From NCBI GenBank assembly GCA_003988855.1, contig QYAI01000030.1, positions 1-64,000 of the forward strand: a DNA stretch of 64,000 nt. Reading direction: 5' to 3'. This DNA is from Arachnopeziza araneosa. Taxonomy: Eukaryota; Ascomycota; Leotiomycetes; Helotiales; Arachnopezizaceae. Shown one piece after another: positions 11,404 to 23,697 of this stretch (positions are counted from its first letter, which is position 1; each line of letters opens with the position of its first letter). Under the pieces are notes generated by a model. That model was not told the DNA's origin, ran no database searches, and saw nothing but the letters and a program-made list of their open reading frames with translations. Both the position numbers and the translations under genes were made by a program.

Positions 11404-13807
11404 ATGTTTCCGTTTTTGGTCTGCTTGCTGTGGATTGGAACCGCATCTGCGGCCATCTCCTCGACAACTGTAGCGCCGCCGCTGCCGGGTTATACCAGCA
11501 CGAGAGAGATCCATATCGATGCGAAAAACGTCACTGGGCAGTTGAGAAATCTACAAGGTTTGATTTTCATCGGCATTTTGAGAGAGGTGCTGATTTGGTG
11601 ACAGGAACGAACAGTGCGCAAGACTGTATGTGGTTCTGGCATCCATGAAACAAGTTGAAGTATTGAGAAGTTGCACAGCTTTCATCGGCCAACAAAACGG
11701 CTGCAGCTCTGGTGGGAATGACTGCATCTATGACTTGGACCCCGCCATAGCGGCGCTGTGGCCAGAATACGCGGTCCAGAATGTCCTGATATGTGAGTGC
11801 CGTCTCAAATCAAAATCACAGAATAAAGAATTGACTAGACGATGACTCGAAGATACTTTTCCAGATGTGTTCATGGGATTCGGAAAGAATGGTACGGCCG
11901 GAGATGCGTTGAGGAATGAGAATTACAACTGGACATTGGCGGATAAGTATATCCGGTTTGTGATGAGTGGCGGCGCTACTGTGAGTTCTATAGATGATGG
12001 ATGTCAAGTTACATGTGCTAATCTTGGATCTAGGTGTCAATTAATTTTGTGGTATTTGAAATCCAGAGCGAAGAGATGAGAATCCAGGGTGTGCTGACAT
12101 GATGAGTAGCATTCGAATGGCATGAACTCTACTATCTCGTCCCCGGAGAAGTTAGGCCAAATCGGTTACATGATCGTTGATCGTTACGTGTCAGCTTTCT
12201 ATTTAAAACTCGTCATATGCTAAAGACTGATATTGAGCAGGAACGGCGCCCACAACTCCACCTTCAATATCTCTATTGAGCTCTTCGACTTCTACGCTGA
12301 ATCGGATCTGGCAAGCTGTCTAAACTAGCTCTAGAGATTAATCAACTAACTGAAAGAAGATGAATACCCCAACTGCGTTGCAAGACTATGAAACCTCGTT
12401 CAGCTATTTCGCCGGCTTCTCAAAAGGCGTCGTAAATGCTAGGTGAATTCTTCCATTTCCTCTTAAGTGGTAGTCACTAATTTTCCCCAGCGCTACAACA
12501 GGAGTGTGAGTGACACACTCCATTTTCATTAAAAATAACTGAAATAAAACAGGGGAGCCTGGGGAGGAAACCGCATACGTTGGTATCAGCCCCCTCTTAA
12601 TATCAAAATTTAACATGCCAAAGCACAACCGAATACCAATTATTCATTATACGACCCATACGTCGCCAAGTTCTACAAAGACTGCGTCGATCAGAAGATC
12701 CCCATCAAGGCAGCAACTTATCACTTTACGAACACTCAGTTTTCATGGGACCGTGAGGCTCTCCTCGGTTTCACACAGCTTGAGCTGATGATTTCTTAGC
12801 CTATGACGTGAAAGTTGTGACGGATAATTTTAGACGAGATGTCTTGACTCCGGCCGGTCTTCCTAATCTTCCTATCTACATTACAGAATATGAACCGAAT
12901 CCCAACGGTGTGTTGCCGACGTAAGTTTACTCCTCTAGACTCAATCGGCGCGAGCAGATGATAATCATGAAATAGCTCAGAAGCGACATTGAAAGACTAC
13001 AACGACCCTGCTTTCTTCTCTGCTTTCATGCTTGGAATCGTGAGTGCACTCTAAAATCCGTGCCAACTAGCTAATAAATTCCAGTCAATGTACGCCCAAG
13101 ATAGTACTCTGTCCCAGGCCTTCGCATGGACTGGTTTTGGCTATGGTGGATACGGCGCCGGTCATGCCTGGTTCCACTCATGGTTCAACAACGATGGTCC
13201 AGTCACCAACAGTTCCTTCCCCACCGTCTCACACGGAACCAAACCGACTCCCCGGAACATAGCGTCAGCATGGAAACTCCAAGGCCTACTGGTGCAACGC
13301 ACACCTAGCCGTTTAAGCGTCTCACTTCCAAACTCAAACGAAGGTGACGGCTTCGTAGTCCTTGCAGGACGGGATGTACACGGTGGAAGAGTTCAGGTCA
13401 TGCTGAACAATTACCAACTCAACTACGACATCCCTCGAGAGATAGCAGCAGAGTTAGCACCCACATTCAACACTTCCACCACGGCCTACCCGCTGATCCA
13501 GGAAAATGGCCTCTTCAATGGCGAACAGGGATGTTTCAATGATGGCAATCCCCAATTCGGCCTCCCTATCTGTCAGACTTATATACAAGCCACCGTCAGG
13601 AACAACACGGCGGATTCATACCATCTCGTTTTGAATAATCTGCCTTGGTCTAATACGACAAAGTATAGACTTAATATTCAGCGCGTAGGGGAGGGGAGTA
13701 CGTATCAAGTGTATCAGAATGTGACTGGGGTGGGTAACACGGTAGATTTGAGCGTCCCATTTGGGAAGAATGCCCAGGATTTGGTGACAGTGGAATGGAT
13801 TGATTGA
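11404..13807 (+). CDS. Secreted glycoside hydrolase-like protein, many introns
   Basis: The start encodes a signal peptide (MFPFLVCLLWIGTASA). Short exons can be followed with phase kept: about 11404-11557, a mini-exon near 11605-11624 (GTNSAQD), one near 11681-11791, one ending at GGAT near 11979, then pieces carrying SPEKLGQIGYMIVDRY, NGAHNSTFNIS, SYFAGFSKGVVNA, KFYKDCVDQKIPIKAA, NLPIYITEYEPNPNG, and a long last exon 13085-13807. The ITEYEP strand resembles the nucleophile strand of clan GH-A enzymes (GH39/GH79-like). The last exon has GHAWFHSWFNN and a beta-rich C-terminal domain with many N-glycosylation sites. It probably acts on an extracellular polysaccharide or glycoconjugate. Family assignment is tentative. 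At least ten introns are needed. Confidence 0.6.
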
Positions 13808-14470
13808 TGCTGAAGGTTGTTGGCCAGAATAAACTTCCTTTAGAAATGCAAGGCCTTTGAGCAGACGCACAGCAGAAGTCTTTATAGTCTCTACAAAAAG
13901 TGACCTGCTGCAAAGCTGTTAGGACCAGAGGCTGAAACGTTGTATTTGACTTACTTCTAGGCTTAGGTTTGAGTTGAGATGCACTCTCCTCGAAATAAAT
14001 AGCCCAAAGCTGTGATGGCATATAAATATCACCCTACCTCGAACAGCTATCCTACACAACTCTTCGGATTTATCTTATTTTTAACGCTTGTATGTCGTAT
14101 TGCTTCATCTGCAAGATCATATCCCATCCATCCAATCCATCCCATCCATCCCAACTTGGCTTATAATTGAATACAAGTCTCGCGACATCAGCGTGGTAAC
14201 ACCAGAGATCTAATGCGATCCCGTAGAGATCTTCACCTGGAAGTATGGAGGGTATATATCTGCCCTTGTCCCTATTTCCTACATGACGCAGCAAATCGAG
14301 CGTGCTCTTTCCCTAGCAAGATAAACGTTCTAAGTTGTGCCTTGGGTTATCATTTTGACTGCCGTCCTGGTAAGTGTAATCGTTTTTCATATTTATGTTT
14401 GGCGCTGTAACATATATCTTATATAGATCAAGCACAAAGAAACTGAACAATTTAGTGATTTCACGTTGAA
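13808..14470. other. Gap without supported gene
   Basis: It holds the 3' flank of the hydrolase gene and a CCATCC-rich microsatellite-like run near 14125-14152. No coding signal. Confidence 0.4.
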
Positions 14471-15870
14471 TCACACCCGAGGCTCACTCTGGATCTCTCT
14501 CAAACTCATCCCAATCACTCGAGCTCTTGAGCGAGGGTATACAACCAGCAATGGATTCATCGTGGTTGGATCAAAAATTATCGGCATGCACTCTTTTTCA
14601 AGTTTCTGCCACCTTACCCACATCTTCCCTTCTATCTCATAATACGAAAGGAAGTCGTTCGAAAGTAACTCTCCTAGCACCTCTACAAGTCGGTGGTCAC
14701 AGTAATCCTTCGGTTGGTTTTTGCTTTTCCTCCAAATAAGGTTCAAGTCTTTAAGACGGGGAACTTATTGGGCTGAGAAATAACTCCGGTCCTGATAAAT
14801 TCTATTTCCTCTGCTGAGGGAGGCTGTAGGCAGAGTGATTCAGGCAGAGAAAAATGGAATCCTGTATAGACAACTGCGCGTATTTCTCTAGGCTTAAGCA
14901 ACGAAAACTCTTCTTTCCCGTCGACTGGTTCTAAGAGCAGTGCATATGAGTAATTTGGGCCCAGTAGTAAAACACGTTGATGATTCAGAACAAAGTCTTC
15001 CGTCTCCGAAGTAAAAAGATGGCTACCATACAGCGACTTATCACGAAGTTATTCATCATAGCTGCCGTAACGTCGACTTAACTCCTTGGGGTCCAAAAGG
15101 CCAGGTCGTTGATTAGACTCTTTTGGAAAATAGAACGCAACACGAATTGTTTTATCAGGGTCGTGCAATACCAGGATGCCATACTTTGCGTTTTTGGTCT
15201 GATTCGCTCCTAATAAAATACCTTCAATGTTGAGAGTACCAGCCACAGAGACGTGAGACGGTATATTATAGGTCCCGTCTCTGCACGAAGAGTTGTTGTG
15301 GATCCGCTTTTCGAAACTTCTGACTTTGTCGGGGGTGGGAGTATATCAGGAATTGGATTCTCGGAAGGAGTTGGAGGCGGGGTTATATCAGAAAATGGAT
15401 TCTCGCAGGGAGGTGGAGTATAACGAAGTGAATTTATGCTGCAAGCTGCCCAATTAGGTACCCAGGATGGAAGAGACTCCGATGTTGGAGTTCGGGCAGC
15501 AAATTCGAGAACGTTCCAAAGCCCCTGTTTTTTTGATGAAAAATGCGGCTATCCCAGTATACACCTCTTCAATGGAGAGACTATAGTTCGGCTTGAGCTG
15601 TTTCTCCGAGTGGCTTGTCGCGAGGTTAAGAATACCGAACGATTTGTCTCTGGGATCTGAACAGCGGCATGAATTAGTATCTTGAAGTAAAGTCCAAAGG
15701 TTTCGTGGCACCATGGATTGTCGCAAAGTGTTATATTTGAACCAAGCCGGGATGGTTCCCCTAAGTTTTAAAAGTGACTCTAAAACCCAGTCAGAGAAAA
15801 GTGAAATGAGAGCCTCAGAAGATCCACAGTAAAAGTGCAGCGATTTGGCCAACGCAACTTCTTGTACAAT
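14471..15870 (-). pseudogene. HET-domain gene remnant, 5'-truncated and frameshifted
   Basis: Read on the minus strand from an apparent splice acceptor at 15871, the frame begins IVQEVALAKSLHFYCG, the middle of a HET domain. It continues with DPRDKSFGILNLA, LKPNYSLSIEEVYTGIAAFF and then, after a +1 shift, SESLPSWVPNW. The shift lies in a run of seven T (plus strand 15528-15534): one base fewer would restore the frame. A second shift is needed near 15295-15310 to reach the typical HET C-terminal part (YNIPSHVSVAGTLNIEGILLG), followed by a frame at 14746-14471. The N-terminal half with the LWIDAICINQ motif is missing upstream. HET proteins trigger cell death on nonself fusion; this copy is most likely dead. 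Confidence 0.75.
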
Positions 15871-16609
15871 CTAAAGGCGAGAGAAAAGGTTATTAGTTCC
15901 TGAGCTTTTGTTTAGCATGCGTTGGAAGATCGTTGATGAGAAGCCTAATCCGCAGCCTCTCATCACGCTAGGCAGCCGAACCCACGTGACCATTACAATT
16001 CAGCCCAGCTTACCTGGGTAGGGAAGTAGGTATTCCATCTCTTTTCGAACAGTCATTTCTCGTTAATGTCATTGTCACTCCTCAATTTACGATAATTAGG
16101 CACTTCTTGCTTGTACTTAAATTTGCTTAAATAGGTTGCTACAAAGTTTTCTCTGCACTTTACGCTAGGATAAGGCTTGCTTGGAAGAGACCCTACCTAA
16201 TAGATTCTCGTGCTATCATGAATGATATATTTAGATGTTGGATATTCAATACTCTACTTTGAAAATACCGAAATTGGTGAATGACTCCTCCCTCCTAAGA
16301 ACTCCCGAATCATGAGCGACCACTTGGTGTAGATAGACTTTGTCGTACTGAGGAAAGCAAATTATATCAATCAATTACCATAGTAAAAAACAAAACTAGA
16401 AATCATATCATTTCAAAGCCAAGAAGACAAGTTTTTACGGAAAAAATTCAATCAACTAAAACGATAAACCAAAGGTGAACTAAAGAGCATGACGCCGCCC
16501 CAAACGCCGAATAATAACTTGAGCAAGCTGATAAACCAAAAGTGAAATGAAGAGCGCGAAACCGCTCCAAGTACCGAATAAAACTTGAGATATACCCTCT
16601 TTGAACCAG
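15871..16609. other. Gap without supported gene
   Basis: I looked for the missing N-terminal half of the HET remnant on the minus strand and did not find it. A near-repeat of GATAAACCAAA-GTGAA occurs at about 16462 and 16530, possibly a small local duplication of about 68-bp period. Confidence 0.4.
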
Positions 16610-17587
16610 CTACTGGAAAATAGCCGGAGTCATACGACTTATATGCCCATCCACCATAGTGTCATTGGTTAATTTTCGCAACTGATCTTGCAACGAGAGT
16701 GGTTCAGGCAGTTTTCCCGTGAGGGTGAACATCCACCATGGAGTCTCGGAGGGATCGAGGAGGAGCGGGATTTCGAGATATAAGTGCAGTGTGTATCGGA
16801 GTTCTCGTCTTCGGTGGGGGGTGTCTCCTCTGGTTATGGTGGGTAGGATCTCGCGGCGACATACTATACAGGTAGATTTGTCTTCTAGCCATACTCGTAG
16901 GCACATTTCACCAACAATATGGTTGCAAGCTGTCTTGACGGGATACTCCGCTGGAATGCCGTCTAGAGTGGTTCCGAACTCTTCGCTACAGCACAGACAC
17001 TCCTTATCTATACCTTCGAGATTGCTAATATCGACTCGATTAACAGACGTGAAGTAATTGTCGACATTGTTTTGAGCGTCTTGTATGTTTATATAGTCCT
17101 CTTCGATGTTGGCAAGCTTATCAAAAGCCAGTACAGTTTCCAATTGTAGAACTAGCATTCGTTCTTTGGTCGTGGGCGAAGGCCGAAAAAAACCTTGGAT
17201 GCGTGTCCAAATATCATGATAGAGTATACTAATCATACTGCGAAGATCTAAATCATATGATGGATGGAGATTTTTGTGTTCTGTGCCGACTAGTGCCAGA
17301 AGATCTTGGGAACTGTAATCTGGATGGTTTGCAGCCCGTTGGAATATTGCACGTGCCTCTTGGGGATTTGGAGGGTAAACGGAAGGTGGCCTGTACTTTC
17401 GACCGCGACGATATGAGGTTGACTTTCGCGGGTCAGGTAGCAGGAAACACCTGAAACAAAAATCAAGGTAGGTGTCGGTATTTTTGTACTCCTTAACTTG
17501 GTGACAATTCGAGTTGCCGCATGGTCGATACTCTGGCTGACTATTGTGGCCGCAGGCTGAGTAAGAGGTTATCATAGAGATACACAT
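16610..17587 (-). CDS. RING-like zinc-binding protein
   Basis: A single exon of 325 codons. An N-terminal Cys/His-rich segment (CGHNSQPEYRPCGNSNCH, then CFRCF) may bind zinc. Residues about 195-250 carry a RING-like pattern: C-x2-C in ECLCCSEEF, C-x-H in TACNHIVGEMC, and C-x2-C in TCIVCRREIL. Spacing after the C-x-H differs from the canonical C3HC4, so it is RING-like and not proven. RING domains usually act as ubiquitin E3 ligases. The middle segment is helical and acidic. No introns, signal peptide or membrane segment are seen. A second ATG four codons in is an alternative start. Confidence 0.7.
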   Translation of the reverse strand: MCISMITSYSACGHNSQPEYRPCGNSNCHQVKEYKNTDTYLDFCFRCFLLPDPRKSTSYRRGRKYRPPSVYPPNPQEARAIFQRAANHPDYSSQDLLALVGTEHKNLHPSYDLDLRSMISILYHDIWTRIQGFFRPSPTTKERMLVLQLETVLAFDKLANIEEDYINIQDAQNNVDNYFTSVNRVDISNLEGIDKECLCCSEEFGTTLDGIPAEYPVKTACNHIVGEMCLRVWLEDKSTCIVCRREILPTITRGDTPHRRRELRYTLHLYLEIPLLLDPSETPWWMFTLTGKLPEPLSLQDQLRKLTNDTMVDGHISRMTPAIFQ

Positions 17588-19432
17588 AATGAGAAATATT
17601 GTTACCGCTACCCGTAGCGGTCGTGTCAGTGGGCTGATTTGTTTTTGTAATAGTTGTTGTTTGTCGGTCTAGATGTTGTTTGTAAGTCTGGATGTTTTCA
17701 ATACACAGAATTTATCGTAAGAAACATCATTGATATAAAATTCCCAACTTATTGTTCTGATTTGGGATCATTCTCCAAACAAAGAAGTTGTTCCTGAACA
17801 ATGATCCGTCCACTTTGTGAGGCTTCAAGCTATCAAGCTTTCAAGCTATCAAAGACATTCACGTAGGTCAATGAATGATTCATCAAAGAAAGCGGAAGAT
17901 TTCGATTCTTTTAGTTTTCTAAAAAAAACAGCGCATCGCGGATCAAAGACGGGTGTTTTTGGATTCACTCTCTTGTATTCTAAGTTACAGGGTGTTTCTA
18001 AGTACGAAGCATGTTCGGAACTAGTTCGGACTAAGAGCGGAGCCTCTTTTTGTACACAGACTTCTCTCCTCTCTTTCTTTCTTCTTTCTTTATATTCTTC
18101 CTTTATTTAGTAGCTAGCCTGTAAGCGAATATAACTAAGAAAACACTTTTACATACTTCTTTTTACCTTTATTCGAACTTGTACTATTACAGTTATATGT
18201 TAAAGCTAAGAAAAATACTTAGTAACTTTCGTATTACTTTTTATTCTAATCGAGAACGTAGAAGGAGGTTTTTTATTACTAATAATCTTTAACTCGTTTT
18301 ATAATAGAGTTCGAAATCGGCTTTAGTTTCGAATACTTAATGATTTATTTTAGACTTATTGTTGCAGGAATATCCTTTCACGTCGCGTGACCCTAACATG
18401 GCACGTGACTCCTGTACTATAGGTATTTAAGAGAATTGAGGCAGACCTCACTCTTCATTTAATATAACACATACACACATCCATCACTTACAAAAAATAA
18501 GCACCAACTATTTATAGCTATTTTTATTTTAGATCCCTGTATTTGCTTATCTCCTTGCTACACGTAAGACGAAGAAGCCAACACTCTCCTTGTATGATTT
18601 CACAGTTCCAGCTCATCGTTCTGTGCACATTCTGATCTCCTCTATAAATCATCACGATGGCTACAAAACACACAATCAAGGAAGTTTACGAGCGGAATGA
18701 AAGAAGTATCAGGTCCTTATCTGGAAATAATACATTGTAATGGTATCTATTTTTGTTGAGCCTCTTATCAGCGGGTCTTCTAGCCCTTTTGAGCTACTTC
18801 AACGAGCCATAGATCAGTTGATAACGAACAAAAAGCGATAGAGGAAATTTTTAGAGTATGAAAACATGCTAGAGTAAAGACACGGCGTCATATTGAGCCG
18901 TCTGGAAGAGGAATTTCCCGGCGCCGAACTGCCCATAGATTATCGGCTCAATTGCCGATCCTGATCCTAGCTCAAGTGTTAATGAATTTACGAACATCTC
19001 ACATGTTTCTGAGACGAATGAAAGTCCCTGATTCGCCTCAAGCCTAGCGAGATGGTTACTGATATATTTGTCAGGACTTTGCCCCGCGTTCGGGACCACA
19101 TGGCCTAAAGTGAAGCACATAAGAGGGGTAAAACTGGGGAGCTTACGGGGAGGAAAGTGGCATTTTAGCGTCGGGGTTTTGCCGAAAGCAAGCCAACGTC
19201 AGCTTGGCAGATGGTGAGATATTGAGTGGAACAAGAAGTTGGCTAGTGGTATGATCCTCGTCCCGCATTGCAGGTGGGATTGAGATGTGGGGCCTGGGGT
19301 TGGAGCTATCAGCTTATAGAAGCACTTACCCTTGGGCAGTAAGGGTTTGATCTTTTGTAAGATACGTAGACTGTAGAAGGAAATTGCAGGATCTACAAAG
19401 ACTGAGCAATTCAGCAAGCAAATACTGTAAAA
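17588..19432. other. AT-rich gap of about 1.8 kb
   Basis: No supported gene. It contains a TTTCTTTCTTCTTTC run near 18072-18105, AT-rich sequence at 18110-18350 and a short ORF from ATG at about 18657. A minus frame of 83 codons (19120-18869) has no recognisable motif. The last 200 bp are the likely promoter of the dioxygenase at 19433. Confidence 0.4.
18359..18392 (+). repeat. Copy 1 of a 34-bp dispersed motif
   Basis: It begins TTGTTGCAGGAATATC and ends GTCGCGTGACC. A closely similar sequence lies at 21319-21353 in the same orientation, about 2.96 kb away. Both are followed within 15 bp by CACGTGAC. Confidence 0.8.
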
Positions 19433-21066
19433 ATGCCATCGCACAATAACGGCGGATACGACTATCAGGACATCTTCCACTGGGCAGAGACTCAAAAAGA
19501 TGGTGCCGTCCCATCTTTCGCTGTGAGAAAGAACGATCCGTATGAGGTATTTTGGAATGAAAACTGTCGCAAGGTTTGGAGCTAACAATTGACAGTATCA
19601 AGCTGGGTTTGGAAACCAGTACGTTTTGATTCGCTGCCATTGGAGTCATTTACTGATTGACCTGAAGTTTCGAGTCGGAAGCTGTTCCAGGGACCATCCC
19701 ACAGGGACAGAACAGCCCAAGATGTGTTCGATTTGGATTGTATGCCGAGCAGATGACCGCCTCTGCTTTTGTGGCTCCAAGAGGATCAAACAAGAATGCG
19801 TGGTTATACAGAGTTCGCCCAGCTGTGGCACATGAGGGATTTGTGAGTACCTGAGATGAGGAAATGAACAGAGATCTGACGAAATAGACCAATCTGCCAG
19901 ACAATGAGGACATGGAATCAAATTTCATGCCGATCAACCCCAAAGTCCATATTTCGCCAACCCAATTAGCATGGCATCCTTTCGATATCCCCTCAGAAGA
20001 AGTTGATTTTGTGACTGGTTTGAAATCAGTAGCTGGATCAGGAGAACCGACACTTCGCGAGGGTATCGCTACTCATGTCTACACATGCAACAAGGGCATG
20101 CATCAAAAAGCTTTTGTGAACTCGGATGGAGACTTTTTGATTGTTCCTCAACAGGGTGCTCTCGATATTCAAACAGAATTTGGTCCTCTATTTGTCCAGC
20201 CGGGAGAGATCTGTGTCATTCAGAAAGGCATTCGATTCCGTGTTGAGCTTCCAGATGGCCCTTCGCGGGGATATATTCTCGAAGTATGGGGTACGAGTTT
20301 CGAAATTCCAGAACTAGGTCCGCTAGGCGCAAATGGATTGGCTAACTCGCGAGATTTCTTGACACCCAAGGCGAAGTATGAAGTGAAGCAGGAGAGATGG
20401 GATATCGTCTACAAGCTGGGCGGCAAATTTTTCAAGAGTACCCAAGGACACTCTCCTTTTGATGTCGTCGCTTGGCATGGCAATTATGTCCCTTACAAGT
20501 ATGACTTGACGAAGTTTGTGAACGTCGGCTCAATCTCCGTGGACCATATCGACCCCTCCATCTTCTGTGTCCTCACAGCCAAGTCCCGAGACGTGACCGC
20601 TCCCCTCGCAGACTTCTTGATCTTCTCTCCCCGCTGGGATGTAGCCTCACACACATATCGCCCACCATATTACCACCGCAATGTCGCGACCGAGCTGATG
20701 GGCCTGATCTACGGCGAGTACGGCGGCCGATCCGACGCTTTCAAGCCCGGCAGTGTATCTTTCGAATGCGGAATGGTTCCCCACGGCGTAGCATACGAAG
20801 AATTCAAAGCAGCCTCCGCTCAACCTCCACCAGAGATGCAGATTTCGAAAGGATCGATCGCGTTCATGTTCGAGTCCAGCAGACCGTTCACCGTGACGGA
20901 TTATGCTTGGAACAGCAAGAAGAAGCATGAGCATGAGCCGAAGATGTGGGATAATCTGGTGGATAACTTCTCAAGTCATGCGAAGGAGGTGGAGGAGATC
21001 TTGAGCAAACAGGCCAGTGGATTGAAGATTTCGAATGGGAATGGGTATTCGAATGGCGCGAAGTAG
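19433..21066 (+). CDS. hmgA: Homogentisate 1,2-dioxygenase
   Basis: Four exons, 19433-19546, 19596-19618, 19668-19842 and 19888-21066, keep phase and give 496 residues. The enzyme opens the ring of homogentisate to maleylacetoacetate in phenylalanine/tyrosine breakdown, with Fe(II) and O2. Family hallmarks are YQAGFGNHF, PQGQNSP, LYAEQ, NSDGDFLIVPQQG and RPPYYHRNVATELMG. The iron ligands are His367, Glu373 and His403; the 335/341/371 spacing of the human enzyme is kept exactly. The second exon is only 23 bp. The protein is longer than the human enzyme because of an N-terminal extension of about 38 residues. Fumarylacetoacetase and maleylacetoacetate isomerase genes, often neighbours in fungi, are not in this window. 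Confidence 0.96.
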
Positions 21067-22363
21067 GGGGTTGTTAATGTAAACGATTGAGGATCTATCT
21101 GGGAGTATATATAGAATGTTAGTTTGGGTAGCAATTAACAAAATGAAGCAACCCAAACCATTGTGCATGTGTTGGAGAGGAGTGATGGGGCAAAGCTACC
21201 TCCCTACCTAAACCCGGCGGTTCTTACTAAATTAAGAAGACTAAACAATAAATTAATAAATTACTATTGATTATTATATAAAACAGCGAGAACTTTTTAT
21301 AAAACAAGATAAGATCCTTTGTCGCAGGAATATTCTTTCCATGTCGCGTGACCTGCACGTGACTAAGCTACCTCAAACGCGAGCGGAATTCTGAGTAATA
21401 ATGTTATTAGCCTTTAGCATTATTACTGCCGTACCGAAGTTCCCGCTTAAAGTCTCAGTGTGACAGGCAGGCTTCGGGCATCCGTTCCAGTTATCTTGAA
21501 AGAACACTGCGAGCTTTGTATCAGACATTCCGTATCAAGATATCTCGAAACCAAGTCGACGAGTTACAAGATACACCACAAACCAACTCTTCAGAGAAGA
21601 CCAATGGATTAAAGACTTATGTGGACCCCAGTTCACAAAGACTTGACACCCGCAAGCAGCGTGGAAGGATAAAATCGTGGTGAAGCTGCCCGATGACCAG
21701 ATGAATGTGCGCAAATGGCGAGGTGAGACTCCAGAAGGAGCGGGATCTTCACGTTCAGATGGGAGGTTAAACGTAATATCCAGTCGAATCTAAGGTATGT
21801 AGTGCCGCAGAACTTGTCACGGCAATCCTGATAGGTCATCAAACGTGTTGCCTTTGATTTGGATGCTGATATCATTCGTTCTTGAGTTCAGGGTCTTGAG
21901 ATGTTCAACACTCGTTTGAAGTTCAAATTTGCACTTGTGTTGTTGTGATGACCGGGTAATTCGGGGTCTTGGGATGTTCAATCCTCATTTGAAAGTCTCA
22001 TTGTATGCCAGCATCATAAGAAACAATATCAATCTCTATTGTTGCCTGCCGTAAGATCGTGACGAATTTCCCAAGTCCAAGGAATTGACCCCGCACAGTG
22101 TATAGTCGATTGAGAGAAAATAAGCTCAGTTTGGATGAGTACAAAGCACTCTTATTTCGGCTTGGCAGTGTGAGAGCCGATGCAAGCAAATACAACTCTT
22201 CATAAACTCTACTGAGCTTGAGCAGGGTCGACCCAATCACTTTCTCTAAGCTCGTCAGCTACTCGGGGAAGGCGCTCGGTGACAACAGCACATTCGAAAC
22301 ATCAACACCTCGATGCAAAACCCAGCCAATTCTTCTACGTCTGGTAAAGGAATTACAGACATC
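21067..22363. other. Gap of about 1.3 kb
   Basis: No supported gene. It is AT-rich at 21230-21310, then holds motif copy 2. Two similar stretches, GGGTCTTGAGATGTTCAACACTC near 21891 and GGGTCTTGGGATGTTCAATCCTC near 21964, lie about 73 bp apart. Confidence 0.4.
21319..21353 (+). repeat. Copy 2 of a 34-bp dispersed motif
   Basis: It matches copy 1 at 18359-18392 except for about four substitutions and one inserted base. Together the copies bracket the homogentisate dioxygenase locus in direct orientation. Confidence 0.8.
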
Positions 22364-23317
22364 ATGGAAAGGGCAAAGACTGCGCTAGTTATAGGTACCT
22401 ATAATCTGAACCAATATTTTGACTGTCTGCCTAGCTAATCTTGCCCTAGGTACAAATCGCGGTGTTGAGCTAGCCCTGGAGAAGGCTTTGGTGGACCAGA
22501 AATACCGAGTCTGGGGAACTGTCCGTCCTCGGACAATGGGTGATGATTCTGTCGAGGATGTAGCTGTCCTCCCTCCTTGCCTCTCATAGAAACTGCGTTG
22601 TCGAGCATCATCTAACATGATATTTATTTTGTAGCTCAAAAAAACAAGCGCCGGAATCGTCCCGATGGATTTTACCAATGAGGAAACAATCATTGATGCC
22701 GCGAAGACACTGGAGCCAGAAGGACGTCTGGATGTGCTCGTGAACTGTGGAGGTGCTTACCCCGACGCGCTGTTAGCATAAACTTTGACAGAGAAAAGAG
22801 GTCAATACCAAACCGCGACAGTGGAATGCAGGCAAGACAGCGGAGTTGATCCTCGAGAAATTTAAGATCATGGCTATGGTATGTCCCTCGTCCTTTATGA
22901 ATAGCTCATCACCACTCATTTTTCCAGGGGCCCTTTCTTGCAACTTTTCACTTCCTCCCTCTGCTCCGCAAGAGCGAGCTGGGAAAAGTGGTAAATATTT
23001 CATCGGACCTAGCCTCAATCTCAAGTAGGTCTTGAAGCAGGCAGATGAAGAGCTCTTGACTCACGCTACCTGACACTGACGGAGGGCGTATCAGCTACAG
23101 GATGGCTAAGACTGCCTTGAATCAACAGACAGCCAGCTTAGCTGCCGATTTTAAAGCTCAAGGTATCAATGTAGCCCTTGTGGCTGTCCATCCAGGCCGA
23201 GTTCCCACCAAAATGAGTAAGGGGAGTGGATCTGTGGATCTCGGCGAATCCGCAAATGGAATGATTAAAATAGTGGAGGAGCTAAATATAGAAACCTCTG
23301 GCCGTTATCTTGATTAA
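22364..23317 (+). CDS. Short-chain dehydrogenase/reductase
   Basis: Six exons give 220 residues with consistent phase: 22364-22394, 22450-22559, 22635-22752, 22799-22878, 22928-23028 and 23095-23317. The classical SDR parts are visible: the first strand ALVIGTNRGVELA (Rossmann glycine motif, degenerate), LDVLVNCG in place of NNAG, GKVVNISSD, and the catalytic Y-R-M-A-K followed by AVHPGRVPTKM. It would use NAD(P)H to reduce or oxidise an unknown carbonyl/alcohol, probably in the cytosol. The third intron is the weakest: 46 bp ending GAAAAG. The glycine motif is GTNRG where GxxxGxG is usual, so cofactor binding could be altered. Some exons are very short. Confidence 0.75.
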
Positions 23318-23697
23318 ACAGGGAGGCCAATGGAGTGGTAATCTGTAGAAGAGGTTACACGAAAATTCTCCTCTCCCTATTCACTCTGAGGACTCTCACC
23401 CCAGCGTCTATGTTCTAGATAATATAGTAGCTGAAGCTCTCCGGCACGGAGGCAGCGATGATAGCTGACACCATGGGGGGCAGGGCTTCGGTTACAAAAT
23501 AGCCTCATCATCACACCACTGAGACTGACACCTCGAATCAGACAAGTCCTTCTATCCTAGAGCTTCTCTTTGTCTCTATTACAACAAGTCTACTGACCGA
23601 AACTCCCTTCAACAACTGTTTTTAAATAGTGATACATCAAACGATTTGCACTCCCTCCAAGATGAATAAAATTCTCTCCAGCGTGATTAATCGCCCC
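23318..23697. other. Intergenic, 380 bp
   Basis: Convergent 3' flanks of the SDR gene (plus) and the secreted protein gene (minus). No supported feature. Confidence 0.4.
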
